A DNA stretch of 64,000 bases from Citrobacter tructae (GTDB lineage: Bacteria; Pseudomonadota; Gammaproteobacteria; Enterobacterales; Enterobacteriaceae): assembly GCF_004684345.1 (NCBI RefSeq), contig NZ_CP038469.1:2108001-2172000 (forward strand). Reading direction: 5' to 3'. Made by a program: the position numbers and the translations under genes. How positions within the stretch are numbered: position 1 is the first letter of the stretch; each line of letters starts with the position of its first letter. Positions 32,037 to 39,791 of this stretch are shown here, in pieces. Under the pieces are notes generated by a model. The model was given only the letters and a program-made list of their open reading frames with translations. It had not been told where the DNA came from and searched no databases.

Positions 32037-33341
32037 TTAACGTTCCCAGTAAGCCTCTTCGAGGCTGTCTTCCCGCTCCGGCAATCCGCGCGTCAGGCGC
32101 GGTGAATGCTGGTTGAGCACTTGATAACTCACGCGATTGGCATATTTACACACCTGCGCTAACGAGGAATAGGTCAGCCAGGTGTATTTGTGTTTGCTGG
32201 AATTTGGCACATTTCCGCGATGGTAGCTGTTCGCCGTAATATCATGCAGCAGGGCTGCCAGCGCACCGTCGCCCGCGCCGTTAGTGTTCATGATTTTTTC
32301 CGGCCCGCCCATATACGGGGCGATGTGCGAATAAATGCGCAGCGGTTGGGTACAGTCTTTATGGCGCATCGCGCGGCTGAACTCGTACTGGTTGAATTCG
32401 GCAATGGCTCCTGGCAGCAGTGGATGCTGGGTTTTGCGTTTGACCTCATCTTCCGTAAAACCGGCCATATACAGCCCCACCGGACCTGCGGTACAGAGTA
32501 CCAGGTCTACCCAATCCAGCGCTTTGTCGGACGCCAGCAGCGGGTCATTCAGGCCGGTCAGCGCTTCTGCCTCTTCTTCATTCATCGCCAGAATGGAAAC
32601 ATTCTCTTTCAGGAATTCCTGCCACCACTGCGGGTTATCCGCAATAACGAATTTGGTCCCTAAGGTCAGCACCACTGGGACATTGTGTTTTTTGGCGAAC
32701 TCAATGGCCTTCATGGTCGCTTCCGGCATCGGCTCACCCGGCTCACAGCGCACCAGATACGAGGTCAGCACCAGCGCAGAGGCTCCGGCAATCACCGACT
32801 CAGGAATGCTGTCCGCCTGCAGTTTGTTCATGTGACCTGGGCTGATGGCGAAAGTACGCTCACCGGATTCCCCAATCAGAGTGAAGCAGCGACCAATAGG
32901 ACCATCAACGCCTTGCAGGTAGTTCAGATCGGTACGGCTGGAGGTATTGCATAAATAGCGATACGCGTAGCTGCCAATCTCAATATTACTGCACATGACG
33001 CCCAGCAGTACCGAGCGGTCATCCGCCAGCACAGAGTAGTTGTGCATGGTGTTACCAATAGTGCCGCCCGCAAACTGATGGGTGATTAAGTTTTCACGCA
33101 CCAGCTCCTGGTAGAGCGCCTCAGCAACATCATCAGCAATCACCAGAGAATGCCCAGCGCTTAATCCATAACGTTTCACAAAGTCGTCATCGACTTTGGC
33201 TTCTATATCCACCAGAGTTTGATCGATACCGACGACCCAGGCGGCGCTGGTCTCGTTTTCAGGCTGAATTTGTTGCAGCAACGGATCGCGCGCGCTGACG
33301 GGAAAATAGTGTTTGGATTTGCGTTTGCCGGGAAATTTCAT
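32037..33341 (-). CDS. gsk: Inosine-guanosine kinase
   Basis: The 434-aa PfkB-family (ribokinase) enzyme phosphorylates inosine and guanosine to IMP and GMP in purine salvage. The catalytic motif NTNGAGDGALAALLHD is near residues 355-370, and FAGGTIGNTMHNYSVLADDRSVLLG is the substrate-side glycine-rich region. Length equals E. coli Gsk. The divergent partner is aes. Confidence 0.95.
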   Translation of the reverse strand: MKFPGKRKSKHYFPVSARDPLLQQIQPENETSAAWVVGIDQTLVDIEAKVDDDFVKRYGLSAGHSLVIADDVAEALYQELVRENLITHQFAGGTIGNTMHNYSVLADDRSVLLGVMCSNIEIGSYAYRYLCNTSSRTDLNYLQGVDGPIGRCFTLIGESGERTFAISPGHMNKLQADSIPESVIAGASALVLTSYLVRCEPGEPMPEATMKAIEFAKKHNVPVVLTLGTKFVIADNPQWWQEFLKENVSILAMNEEEAEALTGLNDPLLASDKALDWVDLVLCTAGPVGLYMAGFTEDEVKRKTQHPLLPGAIAEFNQYEFSRAMRHKDCTQPLRIYSHIAPYMGGPEKIMNTNGAGDGALAALLHDITANSYHRGNVPNSSKHKYTWLTYSSLAQVCKYANRVSYQVLNQHSPRLTRGLPEREDSLEEAYWER

Positions 33342-33494
33342 GGTCGATTTTACGGGTGGTTAACTGAGCGATGCATGGTAGCACATTCCATCCTGCGCAC
33401 GCGACGCAGCGCTAACTTTCAATATCGGACGGTGAGATCGCAGTTTATCCGGCGTTAATTTCTACAATAGCTCACCGTTCACAAGGAGCGTTTT

Positions 33495-34454
33495 ATGAAG
33501 CCGGAAAACAAAATCCCTGTCCTTGACCTCATTTCAGACGAAATGAAAACCGTGGTGAATTTTCATCGCGATGACCTGCCCCCATGGCCCGCAGCGGATG
33601 ATTTCGTTGCCCAGCGCCAACACTACATACATGAGCGCCAGTTCTGGAATGCCGATGCCCCACAGATGAGCACCCGAGAGTGCGTCATCTCTACCGCTTG
33701 CGGCCCGGTGGCTACGCGGATTTATTCTCCACAGTCCCACAGTCAGGCCACGCTGTACTATTTGCACGGCGGCGGTTTTATACTCGGTAATCTGGATACG
33801 CATGATCGCATTATGCGTTTGCTGGCGAACTACACACGATGCACAGTGATTGGCATCGACTATTCACTTTCACCGGAGGCCCGCTTCCCACAGGCCATCG
33901 AAGAAATTGTCGCCGCCTGCCAGTACTTTTATCATCATGCAGCTGACTATTCTCTCAACGTGGAGAATATTGGTTTTGCTGGTGATTCCGCTGGCGCCAT
34001 GCTGGCACTCGCCAGCGCGCTGTGGCTACGCGACAAACAGATTGCCTGCGGTAAGGTCGCGGGCGTGCTGTTGTGGTACGGACTGTACGGTTTACGGGAT
34101 TCGCTCAGCCGAAGGCTGATGGGCGGAGCATGGGATGGTTTAGCGCGCGAAGATCTGCAGATGTACGAAGATGCCTATCTGCGCAGCGCCGAGGATCGCG
34201 AGTCACCCTACTATTGTTTGTTTAACAACGATCTCACTCGCGATGTACCACCGTGTTTTATCGCTGGCGCGGAGTTTGATCCACTGATTGACGACAGCCG
34301 CTTACTGTTTCAGACGCTACAGGCGCATCAGCAGCCCTGTCAGTACAAAATGTACTCCGGCACGCTGCACGCCTTCCTGCACTACTCGCGAATGATGAAA
34401 ACCGCCGACGATGCCTTACGAGATGGTGCACGTTTCTTCAGAGCGCAGCTTTAG
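33495..34454 (+). CDS. aes: Acetyl esterase Aes
   Basis: The 319-aa hormone-sensitive-lipase-type hydrolase has the oxyanion motif HGGGF (about 91-95), the nucleophile in GDSAGA (Ser165 region), an Asp near 262 and a His in LHAFLHY. In E. coli it cleaves short-chain esters and inhibits MalT by binding it. Its stop codon region overlaps the convergent hemH stop by 4 nt. Confidence 0.95.
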   Translation: MKPENKIPVLDLISDEMKTVVNFHRDDLPPWPAADDFVAQRQHYIHERQFWNADAPQMSTRECVISTACGPVATRIYSPQSHSQATLYYLHGGGFILGNLDTHDRIMRLLANYTRCTVIGIDYSLSPEARFPQAIEEIVAACQYFYHHAADYSLNVENIGFAGDSAGAMLALASALWLRDKQIACGKVAGVLLWYGLYGLRDSLSRRLMGGAWDGLAREDLQMYEDAYLRSAEDRESPYYCLFNNDLTRDVPPCFIAGAEFDPLIDDSRLLFQTLQAHQQPCQYKMYSGTLHAFLHYSRMMKTADDALRDGARFFRAQL

Positions 34455-35413
34455 CGATAGGCTGCGGTCAATTTCAACATCATCTCGATATGCTCCGGTG
34501 CGTCATTCAGCGCCGGAATGTACTCATATTTCTGACCGCCCGCCTCGAGGAAAATCTCCCGGTTTTGTTCGGCGATTTCCTCCAGCGTTTCGAGACAATC
34601 GGCAGCAAAGCCCGGACACATGACCTGAATATGCCGGGTGCCTTTTTCCGCCAGCATTTTCAGCGTTTCGTCGGTATACGGCGTCAGCCACGGCTCCCGA
34701 CCGAAGCGCGACTGGAAGGTCATCATTACTTTTTCCGGCGCTAAACCCAGTGCCGATACCAGCTCACGCGTGGTATCGCGACAGCGTTGCGGGTAGTCAT
34801 CACCTTCATCGGCGTAACGCTGCGGAATGCCGTGGTAGGAAAGCAGCAGTAAATCGGGTTCGCCGTGCCGGGCAAAGGCGTCGCGGGCGCTTTTGGCCAG
34901 CGCGTCAATATAGGCGCTATCGTCCGCGTAATCGCGAATAAAAGAGACTCCGGGGATCGCGCGCTTGCGCGCTAAAATTCGCGCCAGTTCATCCCACACT
35001 GCGGCCACCGTTGAACAGGAATATTGTGGGTACAGCGTTAGCACCACAATGTGATCAACGCCACTTGCCAGCAATTCATCGACCGCACTCTCCAGCGAGG
35101 GTGAACCATAGCTCATCCCCAGGGCGACTGGCGTATCCGGCAGGGATTCTGCCAGCGCCTGCTGTTGACGGCGGCTGTAGACCATCAGCGGCGAGCCTTC
35201 ATCCATCCAGATTGACTGGTACAGCTTCGCCACACGTGGTGCGCGTAGCGGTAAGATCACACCGCGCAGCAGCGGCCACCACAGCAGACGGGAGGTATCG
35301 ACCACGCGCGTGTCGCTTAAAAATTGACGCAGATAACGTTTAACTGCTTCGGGAGTTGGGGCATCGGGGGTGCCGAGATTAGCCAGCAGGATACCGGTTT
35401 TCGTCTGACGCAT
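34451..35413 (-). CDS. hemH: Ferrochelatase
   Basis: The 320-aa enzyme inserts Fe(II) into protoporphyrin IX, the last step of heme synthesis. It has LLANLGTPDAPT at the N-terminus, the catalytic His in LLLSYHGIPQRYADEGD (His near 194) and MCPGFAADCLETLEEI near the C-terminus with the conserved acidic residues. An upstream ATG at 35518 is in frame, but the ATG at 35413 yields the E. coli start MRQTKTGILLANLG and length. Confidence 0.95.
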   Translation of the reverse strand: MRQTKTGILLANLGTPDAPTPEAVKRYLRQFLSDTRVVDTSRLLWWPLLRGVILPLRAPRVAKLYQSIWMDEGSPLMVYSRRQQQALAESLPDTPVALGMSYGSPSLESAVDELLASGVDHIVVLTLYPQYSCSTVAAVWDELARILARKRAIPGVSFIRDYADDSAYIDALAKSARDAFARHGEPDLLLLSYHGIPQRYADEGDDYPQRCRDTTRELVSALGLAPEKVMMTFQSRFGREPWLTPYTDETLKMLAEKGTRHIQVMCPGFAADCLETLEEIAEQNREIFLEAGGQKYEYIPALNDAPEHIEMMLKLTAAYR

Positions 35414-35497
35414 TACCGCCTCGTATTGATTCAAATTGTTGATAATTGTAGCGGAAAAGCGAGGAAGAAGAACTAATTGCTGTGAGAGGTAAAGATT

Positions 35498-35524
35498 TGC
35501 CCGAAAGCGTAGCGCCATCGGGCA
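35498..35524 (-). terminator. Hairpin after adk
   Basis: TGCCCGA and TCGGGCA with a partly pairing centre lie 9 bp past the adk stop. The T run is poor, so it may equally be a REP-like unit. Confidence 0.4.
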
Positions 35525-35532
35525 TTCACGGA

Positions 35533-36177
35533 TTAACCGAGGATTTTTTCCAGGTCTGCGCGAACGGCGGCAACGGCCTGAGTACCGTCAACTTTCGCGT
35601 ATTTAGTTTGACCCGCTTCCGCTTCTTTCTGGTAGTAACCAATCAGCGGAGCAGTCATCTGATGGTATTCAACCAGACGCTTACGCACGGTCTCTTCCTG
35701 GTCATCTTTACGGGTGGTCAGCTCATCGCCGGTCACATCGTCTTTGCCTTCAACTTTAGGTGGGTTGAATTTGATGTGATACACACGGCCAGATGCCGCG
35801 TGAACGCGACGACCAACGATACGGTCAACGATCAGTTCGTCCGGTACAGCAAATTCCAGAACGTAATCAACCACAATACCCGCTTCTTTCATGGCGTCAG
35901 CCTGCGGAATAGTGCGTGGGAAGCCGTCCAGCAGGAAGCCATTACGGCAGTCTTCCTGTGCAATACGCTCTTTTACCAGCGCGATCACCAGCTCATCAGT
36001 CACCAGTTTACCAGCGTCCATGATGTCTTTAGCTTGTTTGCCCAGCTCGGAGCCAGATTTCACGGCAGCACGCAGCATATCACCGGTGGAGATTTGCGGA
36101 ATACCATACTTCTCCATGATGAACTGAGCCTGAGTTCCTTTACCCGCGCCCGGAGCGCCAAGCAGAATGATACGCAT
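35533..36177 (-). CDS. adk: Adenylate kinase
   Basis: The 214-aa essential enzyme interconverts ATP + AMP and 2 ADP. P-loop GAPGAGKGTQ (7-16), DGFPRTIPQADAM for the AMP side, and the LID segment (RVHAASGRVYHIKFNPPKVEGKD region) without zinc cysteines, as in other enterobacteria. In E. coli it is followed upstream by htpG; here the glycyl radical cassette is inserted between them. Confidence 0.97.
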   Translation of the reverse strand: MRIILLGAPGAGKGTQAQFIMEKYGIPQISTGDMLRAAVKSGSELGKQAKDIMDAGKLVTDELVIALVKERIAQEDCRNGFLLDGFPRTIPQADAMKEAGIVVDYVLEFAVPDELIVDRIVGRRVHAASGRVYHIKFNPPKVEGKDDVTGDELTTRKDDQEETVRKRLVEYHQMTAPLIGYYQKEAEAGQTKYAKVDGTQAVAAVRADLEKILG

Positions 36178-36343
36178 TACGAAAATCCCCTTAAAGGTTG
36201 TCGATATTTTTTAAAAAGCGCTAAACGATACCACCATCACGCAATTGGCTCAAGAAAGGTGCTTGGCGCTGAAACGTTTAACAGCAGGATATCGTGAAAT
36301 ATCGTTAATTGCGTATTCTAAATTCTACTTATGCACCCCACGT

Positions 36344-37249
36344 TTACCCCCGACGCACGACCTTTTCCCCGTTCTGATTCAATTTTTCCAGCGCCTGCGC
36401 CACCGTTGCCTCATCCGGTACGCTGATCGTGCAAACGGGGATCTGTCCCAGCTCACGGTGTTTCGCCATGCCCAGGTTATGATATGGCAATATTTCGCTG
36501 TGCAGGACAGCAGCGTAGCGCTCGGTTATCGCGCGGATCGCGGCCAGATGTTCATCATTGAGGTTATAGCCCGGAATCAGCGGACAGCGCAGGATCACCT
36601 GTGCGCCAATCTCGTTGAGCGTTTCCAGCGTGGCCTCCACCACGCGCTTCGCAATACCGGTGTGCGCCTTGTGCGCACGCGCGTCGGTCACTTTATAATC
36701 GAGGAGAAAAAGGTCCACCCATGGGGCAATTTCGCGATACCGCTCTGGACGAGAAGCGCCATTTGTTTCAATACAGACGTGCAAACCAGCGGCTTTCGCC
36801 GCTTTTACCAGCGCCAGCGCAAAGGGAAACTGAAACATCGCTTCCCCACCGGACAAGGTTATTCCGCCCCCTGTTTTGTCAAAGTAAGGTTTATCCTTGA
36901 TGACCTCAGCAATGATTTCAGCAACCTCTCGGGTCTGCCCGTAGATTTTAAGCGCCTGCGCCGGACACGCCTCAACACAGCGTCCGCACGCCTGGCAGGC
37001 GGCATAGTCAATCTCATGCCGTCCTTGTGCAAACTGGTGACACCCGTGCGGGCAGACCTCTGCGCAGCGCCGACATTGCAGGCACTTATGTTCCAGAAAC
37101 GCCAGCTGCTTTTCCGCCCTCAACGACTCCGGATTGTGACACCAGACGCAGCGCATCTGGCATCCTTTCAGAAAGACGGTGGTGCGGATCCCCGGCCCAT
37201 CGTGCAGTGAAAATTTCTGAATATCAAAAACCGTGCCCGCTTCGCTCAT
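36344..37249 (-). CDS. Glycyl radical enzyme activating enzyme
   Basis: The 301-aa radical SAM protein generates the glycyl radical on the enzyme encoded just upstream (gap of 8 bp). The SAM cluster motif is GCQMRCVWC (Cys30, 34, 37). Two ferredoxin-type clusters follow: CLQCRRCAEVC (56-66) and CQACGRCVEAC (85-95). The extra clusters are found in activases of glycerol, choline and hydroxyphenylacetate-type radical enzymes, whereas the activase of true pyruvate formate-lyase lacks them. Conserved GGGITLSGGEAMFQ binds SAM. AGGTGG precedes the ATG. Confidence 0.92.
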   Translation of the reverse strand: MSEAGTVFDIQKFSLHDGPGIRTTVFLKGCQMRCVWCHNPESLRAEKQLAFLEHKCLQCRRCAEVCPHGCHQFAQGRHEIDYAACQACGRCVEACPAQALKIYGQTREVAEIIAEVIKDKPYFDKTGGGITLSGGEAMFQFPFALALVKAAKAAGLHVCIETNGASRPERYREIAPWVDLFLLDYKVTDARAHKAHTGIAKRVVEATLETLNEIGAQVILRCPLIPGYNLNDEHLAAIRAITERYAAVLHSEILPYHNLGMAKHRELGQIPVCTISVPDEATVAQALEKLNQNGEKVVRRG

Positions 37250-37257
37250 CGTCCACC

Positions 37258-39549
37258 TCAGTCATTCAGCGTACGGTTCAGGATTTCCTGCTGCACATCT
37301 CTGTCCAGATTGACGAAACGCGCGCTAAATCCGCCAACGCGAACAATCAGATTGGGGTAGTTTTCCGGGTGCTGATACGCCGCCTCCAGCTCGCCCTTTC
37401 CGACCACGCTGACCATCAACTGCGGCCCACCGCGCTCAAAATATGAGTGCATCAACGCTTCCACCAGCGGACGGCGGGCGTTGAACAAACCTTTGCTAAA
37501 TTTGATGTTTTGTACCGAACCGGCGTGATATTTCGCTTCCAATTTCAGCAGCGAGTTCAGCATCGCCGTCGGGCCATTTTTATCCGCACCGCTCTGCGGG
37601 TTGTTGGCGTTGCTCATGTAAATGCCTTTATGCCGCCCGTCTGCAGACGCGCTGGTCGCCCGCCCCCATTCGGTATTCACCTGGTTGTTAATGATCACCA
37701 CCAGATAACTGTCCAGACCTACCCGCTTGGCCGCGTCACGCACGCCGTTGCAGACATAATGATGCTGCATCACCGCAAGGTCATCGGCCGCATTGTCGTC
37801 ATTACCAAATTTAGTCGCAGCAATCAGCGCCCGCTTCAGGTCGTCATAGCCCACAAAATCCGCTTTCAGCGCCGCAATTAGCGTTGTGTAGCTGTAACGT
37901 TGCTCGGTAAAAATCACCTGTTTGATCGCCGCCAGTGAATCTGCCGCATTGGTATTGCCGTACGTTTCGTTGGTGCCACCGAGGTAACGTACGCCGCCGT
38001 CAAGCAGCGCTTTGCTGCGCGCCACGCAGTCTGCCGTCAGAATCGAGGTAAACAAAAAGCCAACCTGTTCATTCATCACCTGATAAGACAACGCCTGAGC
38101 GTGCGCCGTAATATCGATGTAGTAATCCAGCAATCGCTGGAAGTTACCCAGCACCTCATCAAAACACGTTATCTGTTCTGGCGGGGTTAACGCCACGCCG
38201 CCGCTTTTTTGTTTGTCATCCCAAAAATCGATGCCGCCACTGAGCGAAATATTGAGAATTTTAAGCAGGTTAATACAGGTATTCGGGGTGCCCACGCTTC
38301 GCCCGGCCAGCACAAACTCACCGCAACCAAAGGGAACATACTGCTCGGCCTCGGTTTCCGGCACCTGCATCGCATTCATCACCGCCGGAATATTGACGTC
38401 ATCGTTATACAGGATGGGGTAGGTCAGGCCGGTGCCAATCACCGTCAGCGCCTGTTGCCAGATAGCACTGCCCATTCCCTGATAAATACGCAAGGTAAAT
38501 TGCGGTTCTGTATCGCCATTTTCCTCAACGGCCTGGATCGCCAGTCGACAATAAACATCCGCATTTTTCGGGTTACGTCGCCCTTTCCCGCCGACCACCA
38601 CGCGCCCATTCACCGTGGTTTTCCGCGCTTCAATCAGGCGGTAGTGGGAGCGGATGTAATCAATAGCCATGCGTTCCGTGAGACGTCCGGCTTCGAGATC
38701 CGCCACCAGCAAATCGCCCAAATAGTCATCCATACGCCCGTAATTCACTACGCCAGCACACAAGCTATAGAGCCAGCTCAGCTCAATGCCCTGAATGAAA
38801 GTCGCAGGTTTGTCATTACGAATGGCGGCCAGTTCACTCATTAACAGCAACAGGTGCTTGCAACGCCTGGCGTCCGTGCAATTCACCATTTCATCGGCGG
38901 CAATTTCAATGTGACGGTCAATCACCTGCTGCAAAATGCCAAGCACGTCCTTGAAAGATTGCTGTAATTGCACCGCTGCCTCATCTCCGGCGAGTTCAGA
39001 CTGCTGTTGCTGCTGATCGATGCGTTGCAGCAACCCGCCGATCCCGAGATCCATCAGTTGCGGATAATCCAGATACATGCCGCTTAAACGCGCCGTCGCA
39101 ATCGCTGGGAAGTTAACGTCAACAAACTTGCCGAGCGTGTCATCAGTTAGCGCCTGACGAAAATAGACGGAACGGGTGTCATGCTCACGCCAGTAGCGCT
39201 CAAGCACATCGATCTGTTGTTGTTGGGCAGGCGTTTCCAGCGTTTCACGCAGCTGGTCTAGTTTTGCAAAATTACAGTAGTGACCTACGCCACCGACAGA
39301 AGTAACACAGCCAAAACCAATCGGCAGCGCATCGACACGTCCCAGAATCAGGTCATCTGCACAGGGGCGGCGGAACAGCGTGGGATACAGCGCCTGCAGA
39401 CAGCGGACCTCGCGCTGAAAACGCTCTGGGGTTGACTGAAATGCCTTGGTGTAGGCTTCCATAATCACGAGTTGTTCTTCCGGGCTCTTTTCGCACGGGA
39501 TCTTTTTATTCACATCAACTTGTTCGGCGATAATCGCTTGTTTGCTCAC
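37258..39549 (-). CDS. Glycyl radical enzyme of unassigned substrate (PFL-like superfamily)
   Basis: The 763-aa enzyme has the C-terminal glycyl radical motif RVGGFSARF (radical Gly740, 23 residues from the end) and the thiyl cysteine in YVPFGCGEF (Cys409). Glu411 two residues on gives the Cys-x-Glu arrangement of radical eliminases (GCVE in choline lyase and glycerol dehydratase), not the Cys-Cys of pyruvate formate-lyase. So automatic annotation as formate acetyltransferase is probably wrong. It is divergent from a fructose-type PTS permease and sits with its activase, which suggests that the substrate is a phosphorylated sugar, polyol or anhydrosugar. E. coli YbiW and PflD, which open anhydrohexitol phosphates, are a possible model, but I cannot place this protein in either group. 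Probably expressed without oxygen: an FNR-like box and a GntR-type palindrome lie upstream. Confidence 0.88.
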   Translation of the reverse strand: MSKQAIIAEQVDVNKKIPCEKSPEEQLVIMEAYTKAFQSTPERFQREVRCLQALYPTLFRRPCADDLILGRVDALPIGFGCVTSVGGVGHYCNFAKLDQLRETLETPAQQQQIDVLERYWREHDTRSVYFRQALTDDTLGKFVDVNFPAIATARLSGMYLDYPQLMDLGIGGLLQRIDQQQQQSELAGDEAAVQLQQSFKDVLGILQQVIDRHIEIAADEMVNCTDARRCKHLLLLMSELAAIRNDKPATFIQGIELSWLYSLCAGVVNYGRMDDYLGDLLVADLEAGRLTERMAIDYIRSHYRLIEARKTTVNGRVVVGGKGRRNPKNADVYCRLAIQAVEENGDTEPQFTLRIYQGMGSAIWQQALTVIGTGLTYPILYNDDVNIPAVMNAMQVPETEAEQYVPFGCGEFVLAGRSVGTPNTCINLLKILNISLSGGIDFWDDKQKSGGVALTPPEQITCFDEVLGNFQRLLDYYIDITAHAQALSYQVMNEQVGFLFTSILTADCVARSKALLDGGVRYLGGTNETYGNTNAADSLAAIKQVIFTEQRYSYTTLIAALKADFVGYDDLKRALIAATKFGNDDNAADDLAVMQHHYVCNGVRDAAKRVGLDSYLVVIINNQVNTEWGRATSASADGRHKGIYMSNANNPQSGADKNGPTAMLNSLLKLEAKYHAGSVQNIKFSKGLFNARRPLVEALMHSYFERGGPQLMVSVVGKGELEAAYQHPENYPNLIVRVGGFSARFVNLDRDVQQEILNRTLND

Positions 39550-39584
39550 AGCCCTGCCTCCAAAAGAAACTTCCCCCTATTAAG

Positions 39585-39596
39585 TTGTAATTACAA
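39585..39596. promoter_or_regulatory. Operator palindrome 1 (glycyl radical enzyme side)
   Basis: TTGTAATTACAA is a perfect 12-bp palindrome inside a 16-bp sequence (AGTTGTAATTACAAAT, 39583-39598) that recurs at 39758-39773. It lies 36 bp upstream of the enzyme start, in promoter range. The GT-N4-AC core fits GntR/HutC-family operators, so the regulator at 41740 is the likely binder. Confidence 0.75.
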
Positions 39597-39606
39597 ATTA
39601 CAATCT

Positions 39607-39620
39607 TTGACCTAAATCAA
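39607..39620 (-). promoter_or_regulatory. FNR-like box 1
   Basis: TTGACCTAAATCAA matches TTGAT-N4-ATCAA at 9 of 10 positions. Its centre is about 64 bp upstream of the enzyme start codon. It would allow anaerobic activation of the oxygen-sensitive enzyme. Confidence 0.65.
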
Positions 39621-39708
39621 AAATCAGTAAAAGAACAAATAATCGCCAGTCACAATGTGTGAAATCGCCTGCATAACGAAAAAAACAGCCAATTACGCGT
39701 CTGAAGAG

Positions 39709-39722
39709 ATGATCAATATCAA
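39709..39722 (+). promoter_or_regulatory. FNR-like box 2
   Basis: ATGATCAATATCAA matches the FNR consensus at 9 of 10 positions, centred about 76 bp upstream of the PTS gene start, which mirrors the arrangement on the other side of the intergenic region. Confidence 0.6.
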
Positions 39723-39759
39723 GATCATTTCACTGGTAAACTTTTAGCCTCTGCAAAAG

Positions 39760-39771
39760 TTGTAATTACAA
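39760..39771. promoter_or_regulatory. Operator palindrome 2 (PTS side)
   Basis: Second exact copy of TTGTAATTACAA, 20 bp upstream of the PTS start codon. Two identical 16-bp copies at the two ends of a 242-bp divergent promoter region make chance unlikely. Confidence 0.75.
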
Positions 39772-39791
39772 ATAATTATAGAGAGTCTACT

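Noticed and set aside
37258..39549. Pyruvate formate-lyase as the product name
   Set aside because: The Cys-Cys active site of PFL is absent and the activase has two extra ferredoxin clusters, so a radical eliminase-type enzyme fits better.
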